A DNA stretch of 64,000 nt from TMED88 sp964515335 (GCA_964515335.1 CAZETS010000009.1:1-64000); one strand, 5' to 3'; counted from the stretch's first letter, positions 51,499-60,643 are shown. Notes: generated by a model from the sequence alone, not told the origin. Translations and numbers: made by a program.

Positions 51499-53052
51499 AT
51501 GAGCTGGAAGGACGAGGTCGAGGAGATCGGGCGGCGCCGGGGCCTCGCCCTCCGGCACGGCGGCGAGGAGGCGGTCGCAAAGCAGCACGCGCGCGGGCGG
51601 CTGACGATCCGTGAGCGCATCGACGTGCTCGTCGACGGCGGCACGTTTCGCGAGGAGGGGCCCATCGCGGGTCACGCCGAGCCCTCCGAGGACGGCTCGC
51701 CGGCGGACTTCACGCCGGGCAACTACGTGCTCGGCATGGCGCAGATCCAGGGACGCCCGGTAGCGGTCGGCGGCGAGGACTTCACCCAGCGCGGCGGTTC
51801 GCCGACAGCCGCCGGGCTGCGCAAGAGCGTCTACGCGGAGGAGCTGGCGCTGCGCTACCGCGTGCCGCTCGTCCGCTTCCTCGAAGGCGGAGGCGGCAGC
51901 GTCACCGGCACCGGCGGCAAGGCGAACCAGGCCCCGCGGCCCACCGGCGACCCGGTGTTCGCGACCTCTCGCTTCGCCTCGATGGCCGAGGTGCTCGAGA
52001 CCGTGCCGGTGGTGTCGGCCGCGATGGGCGCCGTGGCGGGCCTTCCCGCTGCGCGCCTGGCCGCGTCGCACCTGGCGATCATGACGCGCGACACCTCGCA
52101 GGTGCTGGTCGCCGGCCCGGCGGTGGTCGAGCGCGCGCTCGGCGAGAAGCTCAGCAAGGAAGAGCTCGGCGGGGCGCGCGTGCACGCGAAGAGCGGCGTC
52201 GTCGACGTGGTCGCGAAGGACGAAGCCGACGTGATGGACGTCGTGCGCCGCTTCCTCGCCTACCTGCCGCGCAGCACCGCCGAGCTGCCGCCGCGCGCAG
52301 AGCCGAGCGACGATCCCGAGCGCCGCGAGGAAGCCCTGCTCGGCATCGTGCCCGACGATCGCCGCAAGGTCTACAAGATGCGGAAGATCATCGAGGCGGT
52401 CGTCGACGCCGGCTCGTTCTTCGAGATGACGGCGGGCTACGGGCGCTCGCAGATCGTCGGTCTGGCGCGCCTCGACGGCTGGCCGGTCGGCGTGTGGGCC
52501 AACGACCCGACCTTCTACGGCGGCTCGATGACGGCCGAGGGCGCCCAGAAGGCGCGGCGCTTCATCGAGTTCTGCGACACCTTCCACCTGCCGATCGTGG
52601 CGCTCGCCGACGAGCCTGGCTTCATGATCGGCTCGGCGGCCGAGACCGCGGGCACCATCCGGTACGGGGTGGAGGCGATCTGTGCCACGGTGCGCAGCCG
52701 CGTCCCCTGGGCGACGGTGATCGTGCGCAAGACCTACGGGGTGGCGGCGGCCGCGCACTTCGGGCCGCGCGGCGAGGTCTACGCCTGGCCGTCCGCCGAG
52801 GCGGGCGCACTGCCGATCGAGGGAGGCGTCGCGGTCGCCTTCCGGCGCGAGATCGAGGCAGCGGAGGATCCCGAGGCGCTGCGACGCGAGCTCGAGGAGA
52901 GGCTGTCCCGCGGCAAGAGCCCCTTCCCGCGCGCCGAGTCGTTCGGCGTCCACGACCTCATCGATCCACGCGAGACGAGGTCGCGGCTCTGCGCCTGGGT
53001 CGCGCTGGCGCGGCCCGGGCTCGAGGATCGCGTGCTGCGCGGCGCGCGGTGA
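51499..53052 (+). CDS. Acyl-CoA carboxylase beta subunit (carboxyltransferase)
   Basis: A 517-residue biotin-dependent carboxyltransferase, the beta subunit of propionyl- or methylcrotonyl-type acyl-CoA carboxylases. ARGRLTIRERIDVLVDGGTF at the N-terminus and YGVAAAAHFGPRGEVYAWPSAEAG with the GSVTGTGGK loop fit. It transfers CO2 from carboxybiotin to acyl-CoA. The alpha subunit with biotin carboxylase is not in the window. The ATG at 51499 overlaps an out-of-frame mini-ORF. Confidence 0.9.
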   Translation: MSWKDEVEEIGRRRGLALRHGGEEAVAKQHARGRLTIRERIDVLVDGGTFREEGPIAGHAEPSEDGSPADFTPGNYVLGMAQIQGRPVAVGGEDFTQRGGSPTAAGLRKSVYAEELALRYRVPLVRFLEGGGGSVTGTGGKANQAPRPTGDPVFATSRFASMAEVLETVPVVSAAMGAVAGLPAARLAASHLAIMTRDTSQVLVAGPAVVERALGEKLSKEELGGARVHAKSGVVDVVAKDEADVMDVVRRFLAYLPRSTAELPPRAEPSDDPERREEALLGIVPDDRRKVYKMRKIIEAVVDAGSFFEMTAGYGRSQIVGLARLDGWPVGVWANDPTFYGGSMTAEGAQKARRFIEFCDTFHLPIVALADEPGFMIGSAAETAGTIRYGVEAICATVRSRVPWATVIVRKTYGVAAAAHFGPRGEVYAWPSAEAGALPIEGGVAVAFRREIEAAEDPEALRRELEERLSRGKSPFPRAESFGVHDLIDPRETRSRLCAWVALARPGLEDRVLRGAR

Positions 53053-53064
53053 AGGCGCCCGGGC

Positions 53065-53787
53065 TCAGAAGATCCCGAGGAAGCGACGCCGCGACAGGTC
53101 TTCGCGACAGCCGTCGTACTGCCGCTGATAAGTCGACGCACGGTGGCCGACCCGCACCGCCACGCGACCGAGCCAGCCCTTCGAGAGGTGCGTGCCGCGC
53201 AGGTAGCCGCCCGGCCCCTCGTGATAGGCGGCGTACAGCTCGGTGGCGTCGTTCTTGGCCACGCCGGTGCGCCGGTGGATCCGGTCCGCGTACCAGCCGA
53301 TGAAGTCCGCCACGTCGCCGAAGTCGTCCCGCGAGGCCCCGAGCCCTCCCGCGTCGCGGCGGTAGCGATTCCAGGTCTCGTCGACGACCTGCCCGTACCC
53401 GTAAGCGGACGACGCGCGCGGCCCGGGCAGGATCCACAGGAAGCTGCGCCGGGGCGGCCGCGCGGTGGCCCGGAAGCTCGACTCCTGATGGATGATCGCC
53501 AGCTGCACCGACTCGGGCACGCCCCAGCGCTCGTGGGCGCGCGCGGCGCTCCTGTGCCAGCTGCGCTTCTCGCGGAAGATGCTGCAGATGTCGTCCGGCT
53601 CGTCGGGCGGGCCGCCGGTGCACGCCAGCCAGGGTGTGGAGACCGCAAGCGTCAGCACGGCGAGCGCCACGCCGAGGAGCGCGCCACGCGTGCGCGCCCG
53701 GCCGCGACTCCTCCTGCGCCCCGCGCGACCGGACCACCGGCCCCGCCGCACACGACGCCTGGTGGGCGTCCGCATACCTCGTCTCAT
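53065..53787 (-). CDS. Lytic transglycosylase, SLT domain, exported
   Basis: A 240-residue exported or lipid-linked enzyme that cleaves peptidoglycan glycan strands. After an Arg-rich N-terminus (residues 1-~35) and a hydrophobic segment ending PWLACTG, the SLT domain has IIHQESSFR (catalytic Glu), AYGYGQVVDETWNRY and a C-terminal AYHEGPGGYLRGTH. It may be anchored at the LAC Cys. Two in-frame ATGs (53787, 53775) are possible. The short distance to the pyrimidine tract may reflect a promoter there. Confidence 0.85.
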   Translation of the reverse strand: MRRGMRTPTRRRVRRGRWSGRAGRRRSRGRARTRGALLGVALAVLTLAVSTPWLACTGGPPDEPDDICSIFREKRSWHRSAARAHERWGVPESVQLAIIHQESSFRATARPPRRSFLWILPGPRASSAYGYGQVVDETWNRYRRDAGGLGASRDDFGDVADFIGWYADRIHRRTGVAKNDATELYAAYHEGPGGYLRGTHLSKGWLGRVAVRVGHRASTYQRQYDGCREDLSRRRFLGIF

Positions 53788-53822
53788 CCCCCGAGCGCCG
53801 AGGATAGCTCGCTCGCCGGGCG

Positions 53823-53912
53823 CCCCTCTCCGCGCCCTCTCTTCCTCTCTCTTATCCGCTCTTCTCTGCTCTTCTCTGCCCTTCTCCGCTCTTCTCCGCT
53901 CTTCCAGACACG
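53823..53912. repeat. Pyrimidine-rich repeat tract
   Basis: Almost all bases here are C or T on the plus strand, with CTCTTCTCTG, CTCTTCTCCG and similar 10-11-bp units repeated. It lies between the divergent-end transglycosylase start and the end of the phosphatidylserine decarboxylase. No gene is seen in 53788-53941. Such tracts can form triplex DNA and slip. Confidence 0.75.
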
Positions 53913-53941
53913 CGCGCCGCTCAGCCGACCGGCTCGAACGC

Positions 53942-54853
53942 TCAGCCCCGCTCGCCCGACACGCGGCCGATGCGCTCGCCGAGCCGGAGCGCGGTACCGG
54001 ACGCGCGCGCCGACAGCTCGACCGCCCCCGGCGCCGCCGCCAGCACGATCGTCGAGCCGAACTCGAAGCGGCCCCACTCCTCGCCGCGCCCGACCGCAAT
54101 GCCGCCGCTGCCGGACGCACCGCCCGGGCTCTCGCGATAGTCGCGCTCGCTTCGCGCCGCGCCGCGGCGATGGGTGACGAGGTCGTCGAAGGCGAGCCGC
54201 ACGCGGCCGACCAGCGTCGCGCCCACCGCAACCATCACGAGATCCACGCCGCCCGTGCCGTCTTCCCGATCGATCGTCATGTGGGCGCAGATGCGCTCGT
54301 TGCGCGCGAACAGATCGGCGACGCCCTCCACTCCGATGCGGTTGACCGGCCAGAGCCCGCCGGGCACGTGCACGGCACGCCGGACGCGCAGCGCGCAGGG
54401 CGCGTGGAAGCGGTGGTAGTCGCGCGGCGAGAGGTAGAAGGTCGCGTAGGCGCCGCCTTCGAAGCGCTCGGCGAGCGCAGGGTCGTCGAGCAGGTCGGCG
54501 AGCGCGTACGTCCGCCCCTTCACCTGCAGCAGGCGGCCCGACTCGATGACACCCGACTCGCCCCAGGCCCCGTCGCAGGGCGCGACGAATGCCTCGGGAT
54601 CGTCGTCGATCGGCCGAACGCCCTCACGCAACGCACGCGTGAAGAAGCCCTGCAGGCAGTCGAAGTCGTCGAGCGGATCGCGCACCTCGGAGAGGTCGGC
54701 GCCCACCACGGACGCAAAGCCGCGCCAGAGGGGGCCACGCAGCCAGCGCGGGACGCGCACCGAGGCGAGCCGCCCGACCGCGTGCGACAGCGCACTGCGG
54801 GGCAGCAGGCGGATCAGTGCGATCCAGCCGACCCGCCCCTGCTGCGACGCCAT
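53942..54853 (-). CDS. psd: Phosphatidylserine decarboxylase proenzyme
   Basis: Makes phosphatidylethanolamine in the inner membrane. The 303-residue proenzyme has RDYHRFHAPCALRV with the catalytic His, VPGGLWPVN and the self-cleavage site FGST (Ser267; LGST in E. coli), which would yield a pyruvoyl alpha chain of 37 residues. ATG at 54853 has GGGGAGG. No phosphatidylserine synthase gene is nearby. Confidence 0.92.
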   Translation of the reverse strand: MASQQGRVGWIALIRLLPRSALSHAVGRLASVRVPRWLRGPLWRGFASVVGADLSEVRDPLDDFDCLQGFFTRALREGVRPIDDDPEAFVAPCDGAWGESGVIESGRLLQVKGRTYALADLLDDPALAERFEGGAYATFYLSPRDYHRFHAPCALRVRRAVHVPGGLWPVNRIGVEGVADLFARNERICAHMTIDREDGTGGVDLVMVAVGATLVGRVRLAFDDLVTHRRGAARSERDYRESPGGASGSGGIAVGRGEEWGRFEFGSTIVLAAAPGAVELSARASGTALRLGERIGRVSGERG

Positions 54854-55241
54854 GCGCGCCTCCCCGACGAATCGCCTCGCCGCCCGCCGCCCATTCTGAT
54901 GCGTCCATCCCCGGCTGACAAGCGCGCGCGGAATGCGAGCGGCGGGTCGTCGACCGCAGCGGCATGGCGACCGACACATCGTGGTCGCGATCCTGCGGCT
55001 CGACCCGCCCGGCGCCGAGCCCGGGCGACCGAAGTCGCGCCGGCTTCCGCTCGCCGGATTCGGCTACGCTGCACGGCCGCGTCCGAACCGCTGCCTCCCG
55101 TGGCACGCTGGCACGACAGCGTTCGGGAGCACGAAGGGAATTTCCGGCGATGGCACTTCAGCGACCGTCCACGACCGACGCTCCGGGCCCCGAGCCGCGG
55201 ACGCTCGACCGTATTCGCCGGGGGGTCGGCTCGATTTCGTC
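54854..55241. other. 388-bp divergent intergenic region
   Basis: It separates the divergent psd and DUF5916 genes. Open frames here give only Arg/Ala/Pro-rich translations with no ribosome site, so no gene is supported. It probably holds both promoters, but no clear -10/-35 pair or palindrome was found. Confidence 0.4.
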
Positions 55242-57473
55242 GTGATTCCCCGTCTCCTACCTCGGAGGCGACCCGACCCGCGCGCCAAGCCTCTGCGATC
55301 GATCACTCGTACGGGCGCATGGGGCCTGCTCCTGGCAGTCGCGGTCGTCGCGTCGGCTCCCGAAGCCTCGGGCACCTACGTGCCCCGCTCGGCCCGCATC
55401 GTGCGCATCGACACGCCGCCCGAGATCGACGGCGTCCTCGACGACCCCGTGTGGTCCAGGATCGAGCCCCTCGGCGCGCTCGTGCAGGTCGACCCCGACG
55501 AGGGGGCCGCTCCCACCGAGCGCACCGAGATCCGCATCGCCTACGACGACGAGAATCTCTACGTCGGCGTACGGCTGTACGACCGCGACCCCTCGGCGCT
55601 GATCGCGAAGCAGATGGTCCTCGACACCAGCCTGTTCTCGGACGACCGCATCAACCTGATCTTCGACACCTTCAACGACCACCGCAACGGCTACTTCTTC
55701 CAGATCAATCCCGCCGGCACGCGAAGCGACGCACTGCTCGAGAACAACGACGTCTTCCGCCGCGACTGGAACGGCATCTGGTACGCCGACGCCACCGTGG
55801 ACGAGCAGGGCTGGTCGGCCGAGTTCGCGATTCCATTCCAGACGGTGTCGATGTCGCTTCGCGACGGGCGCTGGGGCTTCGAGGCCGAGCGGATCATTCG
55901 CCGCAAGAACGAGAAGGCACGCTGGGCGAACCCGTCCCGGAACCGCTCGGTCACCGACGTGGCCGGCATCGGCGAGCTGCTCGGTCTCCGCGACGTCGAT
56001 GCGACCGGCGTCGACCTGGTCCCCAACGCCTCGCTCGGCCACGACTGGAATCGCTTCTTCGTGCCCGCCCTCGGCCGGGACATCGAGCGCAACGACGCGA
56101 TCACCGAGCCCGGCGGCGACGTGTTCTGGAAGTTCCACCCTTCGGTCACGGTGGGAGTCACCGCCAACACGAACTTCCTCGAGTCGCCGCGCGACGACCT
56201 GCGCACCGAGCTGACACGGTTTCCTCCGTCCTTTCCGGAGCGCCGCGACTTCTTCCTCCAGGACGCCGGCATCTTCGAGTTCGGCGACCTCGCGGGAAAC
56301 GGGATTCCCTTCTTCTCGCGCACGATCGGCCGGCAGAACGGCCAGCCCCTCGACATCGACGCGGGCCTGAAGCTGACCGGGCGGCTCGGCCGGCTCAGCT
56401 TCGGCGGTCTCGGAGTGACGATGCCCGCTCAGGACGGGCTGCCCCGCACCACCGTCGGCGTGGCGCGGGTGCAGCTGAACGTGCTCGGGGAGTCGGCGGT
56501 CGGCTTGATCGGCACGTACGGCGACCCGCGCGGGCAGATCGACAACGGACTCGTGGGCGCCGACTTCCAGTACTTCAACAGCCGCCTCGACGGCGGCAAC
56601 ATCCTGCGCGGCTCCGCCTTCGTGATGAAGAGCTTCTCCGACCCGGGCGTCGGGGACGAGTTCGCGTACGGGGCGCGCATCGAATACCCCAACGATCGCT
56701 ACAACGGGCGACTGGGCTACACCGGCATCGGCCAGGGCTTCGACCCCCGCCTGGGGTTCGCGAACCGTCGCGGCATCCACCAATTAGACGGATCGTTCCG
56801 GAAGCGCTGGCGACCGAACACCTGGCTGCGCACCGTCGACAGCGAGGTCGCGGTGAACGCGGTCTTCGACAGCGACCTCGATCTCGAGACGGCGGTGGTG
56901 ACATGGACGCCGGTCACGTTCACCAACCAATTCGGCGACAGCCTGCGATTCCAGTACTCGTTGAACGAGCAGCGCCTGTTGCGTAGGCCCTTCGAGGTGG
57001 ACCAGGGCGTCTTCATTCCCCTCGGCGACTACACCTATCACCGAGGCGGCATCAAGCTCGCGACCGCGAGCTTCCGCCCGGTGCGGGTCGTCGGCGAGCT
57101 GATCTACGGATCGTTCTACTCGGGCACGCTCTTCCAGGGCATCGTGGCGCTCGAGCTGCGGCCGAGCCGTTACTTCTTCGCGAGCGCCGAGTACGAGCAG
57201 GACGAGGGCCGCCTGCCCCAGGGCGACTTCACGAAGCGCCTCGCACGATTGCGCGTGAACCTGGCCTTGAACCCCCGCATCTCCTGGTCGAACACGCTCC
57301 AGTACGAGCGCTCGCGCCGCCTCATGGAGCTGTCGAGCATCTTCCGCTGGGAGATCGAGCCCGGCCGGAATCTATATCTCGTGGTCACCCAGCAGTGGCT
57401 CGAAGGCGGCGGGACGTTCAGGCCCTTCAGCGCCAGCCAGGTCGGCAAGCTCGTCTACACCTTCCGCTTCTAG
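55242..57473 (+). CDS. DUF5916 protein with N-terminal CBM9-like domain
   Basis: A 743-residue exported protein. The signal peptide ends near PEASGT; an ~170-residue CBM9-like sandwich (RIDTPPEIDGVLDDPVW ... ENLYVGVRLYDRDP ... NDHRNGYFFQINP) is followed by a large C-terminal DUF5916 outer-membrane barrel with many antiparallel strands, ending VGKLVYTFRF. The family is linked to envelope polysaccharide or substrate uptake, but it is uncharacterised. GTG at 55242 gives a normal signal peptide; no ATG lies before it in frame. Confidence 0.88.
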   Translation: MIPRLLPRRRPDPRAKPLRSITRTGAWGLLLAVAVVASAPEASGTYVPRSARIVRIDTPPEIDGVLDDPVWSRIEPLGALVQVDPDEGAAPTERTEIRIAYDDENLYVGVRLYDRDPSALIAKQMVLDTSLFSDDRINLIFDTFNDHRNGYFFQINPAGTRSDALLENNDVFRRDWNGIWYADATVDEQGWSAEFAIPFQTVSMSLRDGRWGFEAERIIRRKNEKARWANPSRNRSVTDVAGIGELLGLRDVDATGVDLVPNASLGHDWNRFFVPALGRDIERNDAITEPGGDVFWKFHPSVTVGVTANTNFLESPRDDLRTELTRFPPSFPERRDFFLQDAGIFEFGDLAGNGIPFFSRTIGRQNGQPLDIDAGLKLTGRLGRLSFGGLGVTMPAQDGLPRTTVGVARVQLNVLGESAVGLIGTYGDPRGQIDNGLVGADFQYFNSRLDGGNILRGSAFVMKSFSDPGVGDEFAYGARIEYPNDRYNGRLGYTGIGQGFDPRLGFANRRGIHQLDGSFRKRWRPNTWLRTVDSEVAVNAVFDSDLDLETAVVTWTPVTFTNQFGDSLRFQYSLNEQRLLRRPFEVDQGVFIPLGDYTYHRGGIKLATASFRPVRVVGELIYGSFYSGTLFQGIVALELRPSRYFFASAEYEQDEGRLPQGDFTKRLARLRVNLALNPRISWSNTLQYERSRRLMELSSIFRWEIEPGRNLYLVVTQQWLEGGGTFRPFSASQVGKLVYTFRF

Positions 57474-57488
57474 GAGCCGCCATCCGGA

Positions 57489-57508
57489 GCCGGCCAGGCC
57501 TGGCCGGC
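57489..57508. other. Perfect 20-bp palindrome after the DUF5916 gene
   Basis: GCCGGCCAGGCCTGGCCGGC is its own reverse complement and starts 16 bp after the stop of the DUF5916 gene. It lacks a loop and a T run, so it is a poor intrinsic terminator; a protein site or a cruciform is possible. Confidence 0.6.
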
Positions 57509-57657
57509 CACCCCGCCCCGCACCTCGGCCGGGGGCGGACCGCCGGGCCCGAGGATGACGACGCCACCCGCCCCGAACCGGCGCTACCCTACCCGCCCCG
57601 GACGAAGGCACACGACCGGCGCGCGACGAGGCGCCACGAAACGCAGAGGGTGGATCC

Positions 57658-58278
57658 ATGATCAAGCTTCACGGTTTGCGCATGAGCAACTACTACAGCC
57701 TCACCAAGGCGCTGCTGATCGAGAAGGATCTCGAGTTCGAGGAGGTCAAGGCTCCGCCGTCACAGGAAGAGGCGTACCTGGAGCGCTCGCCGATGGGCAA
57801 GATGCCGTCGATCGAGGTGGACGGCCGGTTCATGTCGGAGTCGCTAGCGATCTTCGCGTACGTCGAACGGCTGAAGCCCGATCCGCCCATGCTGCCGAGC
57901 GATCCCTTCGAGGCCGGCAAGACCCTGGAGCTGGCCTGCCACGCGAAGCTCGACATCGACCTCGTCGCCCGGCGCTGCCTGCCCGAGATGCTCTTCAACA
58001 AGCCGGTCAGCGACGAAACGAAGGCGGAGGTGAAGGCCGATCTCGCCAAGGGAGTGCGCGCGGTGTCGCGACTCGTCGCCGGCGATCCCTGGGCGGCCGG
58101 CTCGACGTTCACGATCGCCGACCTCTACATGTTCTACTGCTTCGGCCTCGCCGGCATGCTGGCCAAGAACGTGGTCGGCGTGGATCTGCTCGCCGGCCAG
58201 CCGGAGATCGCCGCGCTGCTGGGACGCCTGGCCGAGCGACCGAGCATCGCGCGAGTCACCGCAGAGGCGGCGGGCTGA
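57658..58278 (+). CDS. Glutathione S-transferase family protein
   Basis: A 206-residue GST. The thioredoxin-fold N-terminus MIKLHGLRMSNYYSLTKALLIEKDLEF with MGKMPSIEVDG and SESLAIFAYVER gives the glutathione site; the helical C-terminal half ends with AAGSTFTIADLYMFY. It conjugates or reduces an unknown electrophile, or acts as a chaperone. It lies in a 184-bp space from the DUF5916 gene and is convergent with the epimerase gene. Confidence 0.9.
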   Translation: MIKLHGLRMSNYYSLTKALLIEKDLEFEEVKAPPSQEEAYLERSPMGKMPSIEVDGRFMSESLAIFAYVERLKPDPPMLPSDPFEAGKTLELACHAKLDIDLVARRCLPEMLFNKPVSDETKAEVKADLAKGVRAVSRLVAGDPWAAGSTFTIADLYMFYCFGLAGMLAKNVVGVDLLAGQPEIAALLGRLAERPSIARVTAEAAG

Positions 58279-58299
58279 GCTGCAGCCGGGAGCCGGCCT

Positions 58300-59298
58300 T
58301 CACTGCTCGCCGAGCCTGGGGACGGCGCTGGCCGGGAGCCGGCCCGCCTCGAGGTACCAGCGGAAGAGATCGCTCAGGGTCTCGACCGGCGGACGCCACG
58401 TGATGCCGAGCTCGGCCACCTGCTTCGAGTCTTCGATGCGCTGCCAGCGCGTGGCGATCTCGACGCCTTCCCCCGTCATGGGCATGGTGCGTCCAGTCAG
58501 TCGTCCCACGACGTCGAGCGTTCGCGCGGCCCCGCGCAGCAGCCAGCCCGGCGCCGAGAATCGCGGGATGCGGGCGCCGGTCACCCGAGCAAGAAGATCC
58601 GTGAACTCGTCCCAGGTGAAGAAGTGGCCGGCGGCAATCACGCGCCCCCTCCGCCGCGACTCCAGCAGACGAACGATCAGCTGCGCCAGGTCGCGGACGT
58701 CGACCATCTGGTTGCCGCCCGAACTCTTCGGCGTGCCGCGCAGGAAGGAGCGGTAGGCCTTCACCGATTCGCTGAATCCGGGATCCCCGGGCCCGACCAC
58801 GCCGGGCGGATAGACGGTGGCGATGCAGGCGCCCTCTTCCTGCCGCGCCCGCACCCAGGCCTCCGCCCGTGCCTTCGACCGCCCGTAGCGGGTGCGGCTG
58901 TCGGCCGGAGGAGACGACTCGGTGGTCGGCCGGCCGGGCGTCAGGATCGCGGTGATGCTCGACACGTAGACGCACGGCAGCGAGCGCTCGACGGCGGCTC
59001 CCAGCACGAGCTCGGTGCCTCGCACGTTGCCCTCGAAGTCGCTCGCAGCGGTCGTGACCGACACGCCCGCGGCCGCGTGGACGACCGCATCACAGCCCTC
59101 GATGGCGCGCGAGACTGCTCGGGCATCGGTCATGTCGCCGATCGCGAGGTCGGCGGCGCCGAGCCCGACGGGGCCGAGCACGCGCTCGCCCTTGGCGGGG
59201 TCGCGCACGAAAGGGCGCACCGTGTGACCGGACTCAAACAGCGCTGCGACAGCGTGAAACCCGATGAAGCCCGTCGCTCCCGTTACCAGTACCCGCAC
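58300..59298 (-). CDS. NAD-dependent epimerase/dehydratase, 3-beta-HSD/DFR-like
   Basis: A 332-residue extended SDR. VLVTGATGFIGFHAVAALFESGHTVRPFVRDP is the cofactor motif, YVSSITAIL precedes the active site and YGRSKARAE gives Tyr-x-x-x-Lys. Similarity to dihydroflavonol reductases and 3-beta-hydroxysteroid dehydrogenases suggests a sterol-, terpenoid- or lipid-like substrate. GTG at 59298 has GGAAGG upstream. It lies 85 bp after the stop of the selenoprotein gene and could be co-transcribed with it. Confidence 0.86.
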   Translation of the reverse strand: MRVLVTGATGFIGFHAVAALFESGHTVRPFVRDPAKGERVLGPVGLGAADLAIGDMTDARAVSRAIEGCDAVVHAAAGVSVTTAASDFEGNVRGTELVLGAAVERSLPCVYVSSITAILTPGRPTTESSPPADSRTRYGRSKARAEAWVRARQEEGACIATVYPPGVVGPGDPGFSESVKAYRSFLRGTPKSSGGNQMVDVRDLAQLIVRLLESRRRGRVIAAGHFFTWDEFTDLLARVTGARIPRFSAPGWLLRGAARTLDVVGRLTGRTMPMTGEGVEIATRWQRIEDSKQVAELGITWRPPVETLSDLFRWYLEAGRLPASAVPRLGEQ

Positions 59299-59383
59299 CG
59301 CCAACCTTCCGAACCGGGTTCTCGATGGTCGCCCGGCGGCCCGGACCGAACGGCCGCAGCGGCTCGGACCACCCTCGCCGGAG

Positions 59384-60514
59384 CTAGGGCGAAGGGACGT
59401 CCACGTGCTGGAACTCCCGTCCCAGCCAGCGCACCTTCGGAGTGATCCAGGCGATCCACACGGCCAGCGCAGCCGCAACCGCAAGGCTCGGGAGCCACGC
59501 AAAGGCGAGCACCCAGGCCGCGATGAAGGCGAGCAGGCGCACCCCGGCCACGATGACGCGACTGGCCGACCTGAAGCCGCGCGGGTTCAGGAACCAGCCG
59601 TTCGCGACGAGCAGGGAGGCGAAGAGCGGCCACGGGAGCCCCCTCGAGTCGAGCGGCGGCGCGCTGTCGGGTGCGGCGTCGGCCGCGCCGTCCCCAGCCG
59701 CGAGGGCTTCGGACACCCTCGACCACACGTGCTCCGCGGTCGGCCGCTCGGTGGCGCCACCCATGTTGCTGTGCGTCGGCACGCCGCGCCAGCGATAGAG
59801 CACGCGTCCGTCGCGCCCGAGCGCCAGCACGCCCGGCTGGAAGTAGCCCTTCGGATGGGTCGGCGTCCAGTCGCCCGTGTCCCTGGCGCTCGCCCGCAGG
59901 AAATCCAGGCGCTGGTTCACGAAGAGGTCGACCCAGCCCTTGTCGCGACAGGCGCCGGAGACCTCGTGGTGGGGATCGCCGACCGTCTCGAAATCGAGAC
60001 GCCAGTCGGTCGCCGCCCGGCCGGCCAACGACTGCGGCTCACTCGAGATCGCGTAGAGCTCGCCGCCCGCCGCTCGAATCTTCTCGACGACGCCGCCCTT
60101 CACGTAGCTCCGCAACTCGGAGCGACAGGGCGGTCACCAGTAGCCGCGGTAGAAGAGCAGCACCACGAAGGCATGGCGGCCCACGACCTGCTCGAGCCAG
60201 CCTCGCCTCGCCCCGGGCGGCGGATCGAGCTCGGCAGGAGGCGCGCCGCTCTGCGTCTGCGGCGAAGCGTCGTCGACGAGGGCGACGTCGAAGCCGCCTT
60301 CGTTCTGCGTGACGCGGAACGAGCGCTGCTCGCAGCGATCTCCCCCGCAGAGCACCAGTCGAAGCTCCCGCGCGCCCGGCGCCTCGAGGGCGGTCTCGGG
60401 GTCGACGATCCCGGTCACCTCGAAGGGCAGCTCTTCGCGGCCGTTGAACCACGCGAGCGCGGCGTCGACCTCGGGCTGCAGCGCGGTGGGAATCGTCTCT
60501 CGAACGGTCGTCAC
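59384..60514 (-). CDS. Selenoprotein: AhpC/TSA-like (Prx-like) redox protein with UPPC site
   Basis: The reading frame from GTG 60514 to TAG 59384 (377 codons) is open except for one TGA at 60136-60134, codon 127, sitting in FYRGYW-[TGA]-PPCRSELR, where homologues have Cys (W-C-P-x-C). Both sides are typical of AhpC/TSA-family Prx-like proteins: downstream HPKGYFQPGVLALGRDGRVLYRWR and GGATERPTAEHVW. A two-tier hairpin follows the TGA directly. So the codon probably inserts selenocysteine, giving a UxxC redox site. The protein adds an N-terminal domain (~110 residues with a CGGDRC motif) and, at the C-terminus, two hydrophobic segments (~315-365). AGAGGAGA precedes the GTG. SelA, SelB, SelC and SelD genes are not in the window. 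Confidence 0.85.
60093..60136 (-). promoter_or_regulatory. Bacterial SECIS-like hairpin after the UGA codon
   Basis: Reading on the minus strand, the TGA (60136-60134) is followed by CCGCCC (60133-60128), TGTC, GCTCCG (60123-60118), loop AGTTG, CGGAGC (60112-60107), TACGTGAA, GGGCGG (60098-60093). Both six-base stems pair perfectly. The apical loop begins 16 nt after the UGA and has G at its second base, as bacterial SECIS elements require for SelB. The element lies inside the coding frame, which is kept. Confidence 0.8.
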
Positions 60515-60643
60515 GGCCGGCTCTCCTCTGCGCGGCAAGCGTACCCGATCGCGGCCGGAGCTGGATCCACCGATCGCAGCCCGAAAGCCCGCCGCGCGTT
60601 GCCCGCCGGGAAGAGCGAGGCCCCGCGACACAACGACACGAGC

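Noticed and set aside
59384..60136. Two separate genes, ending at 60134 and starting near 60115
   Set aside because: They share one frame, match one protein family across the TGA, and the second half lacks a ribosome site.
59384..60514. Pseudogene with a nonsense mutation
   Set aside because: The only stop is at the catalytic Cys position and is followed by a perfect SECIS-like hairpin; no other damage is seen.
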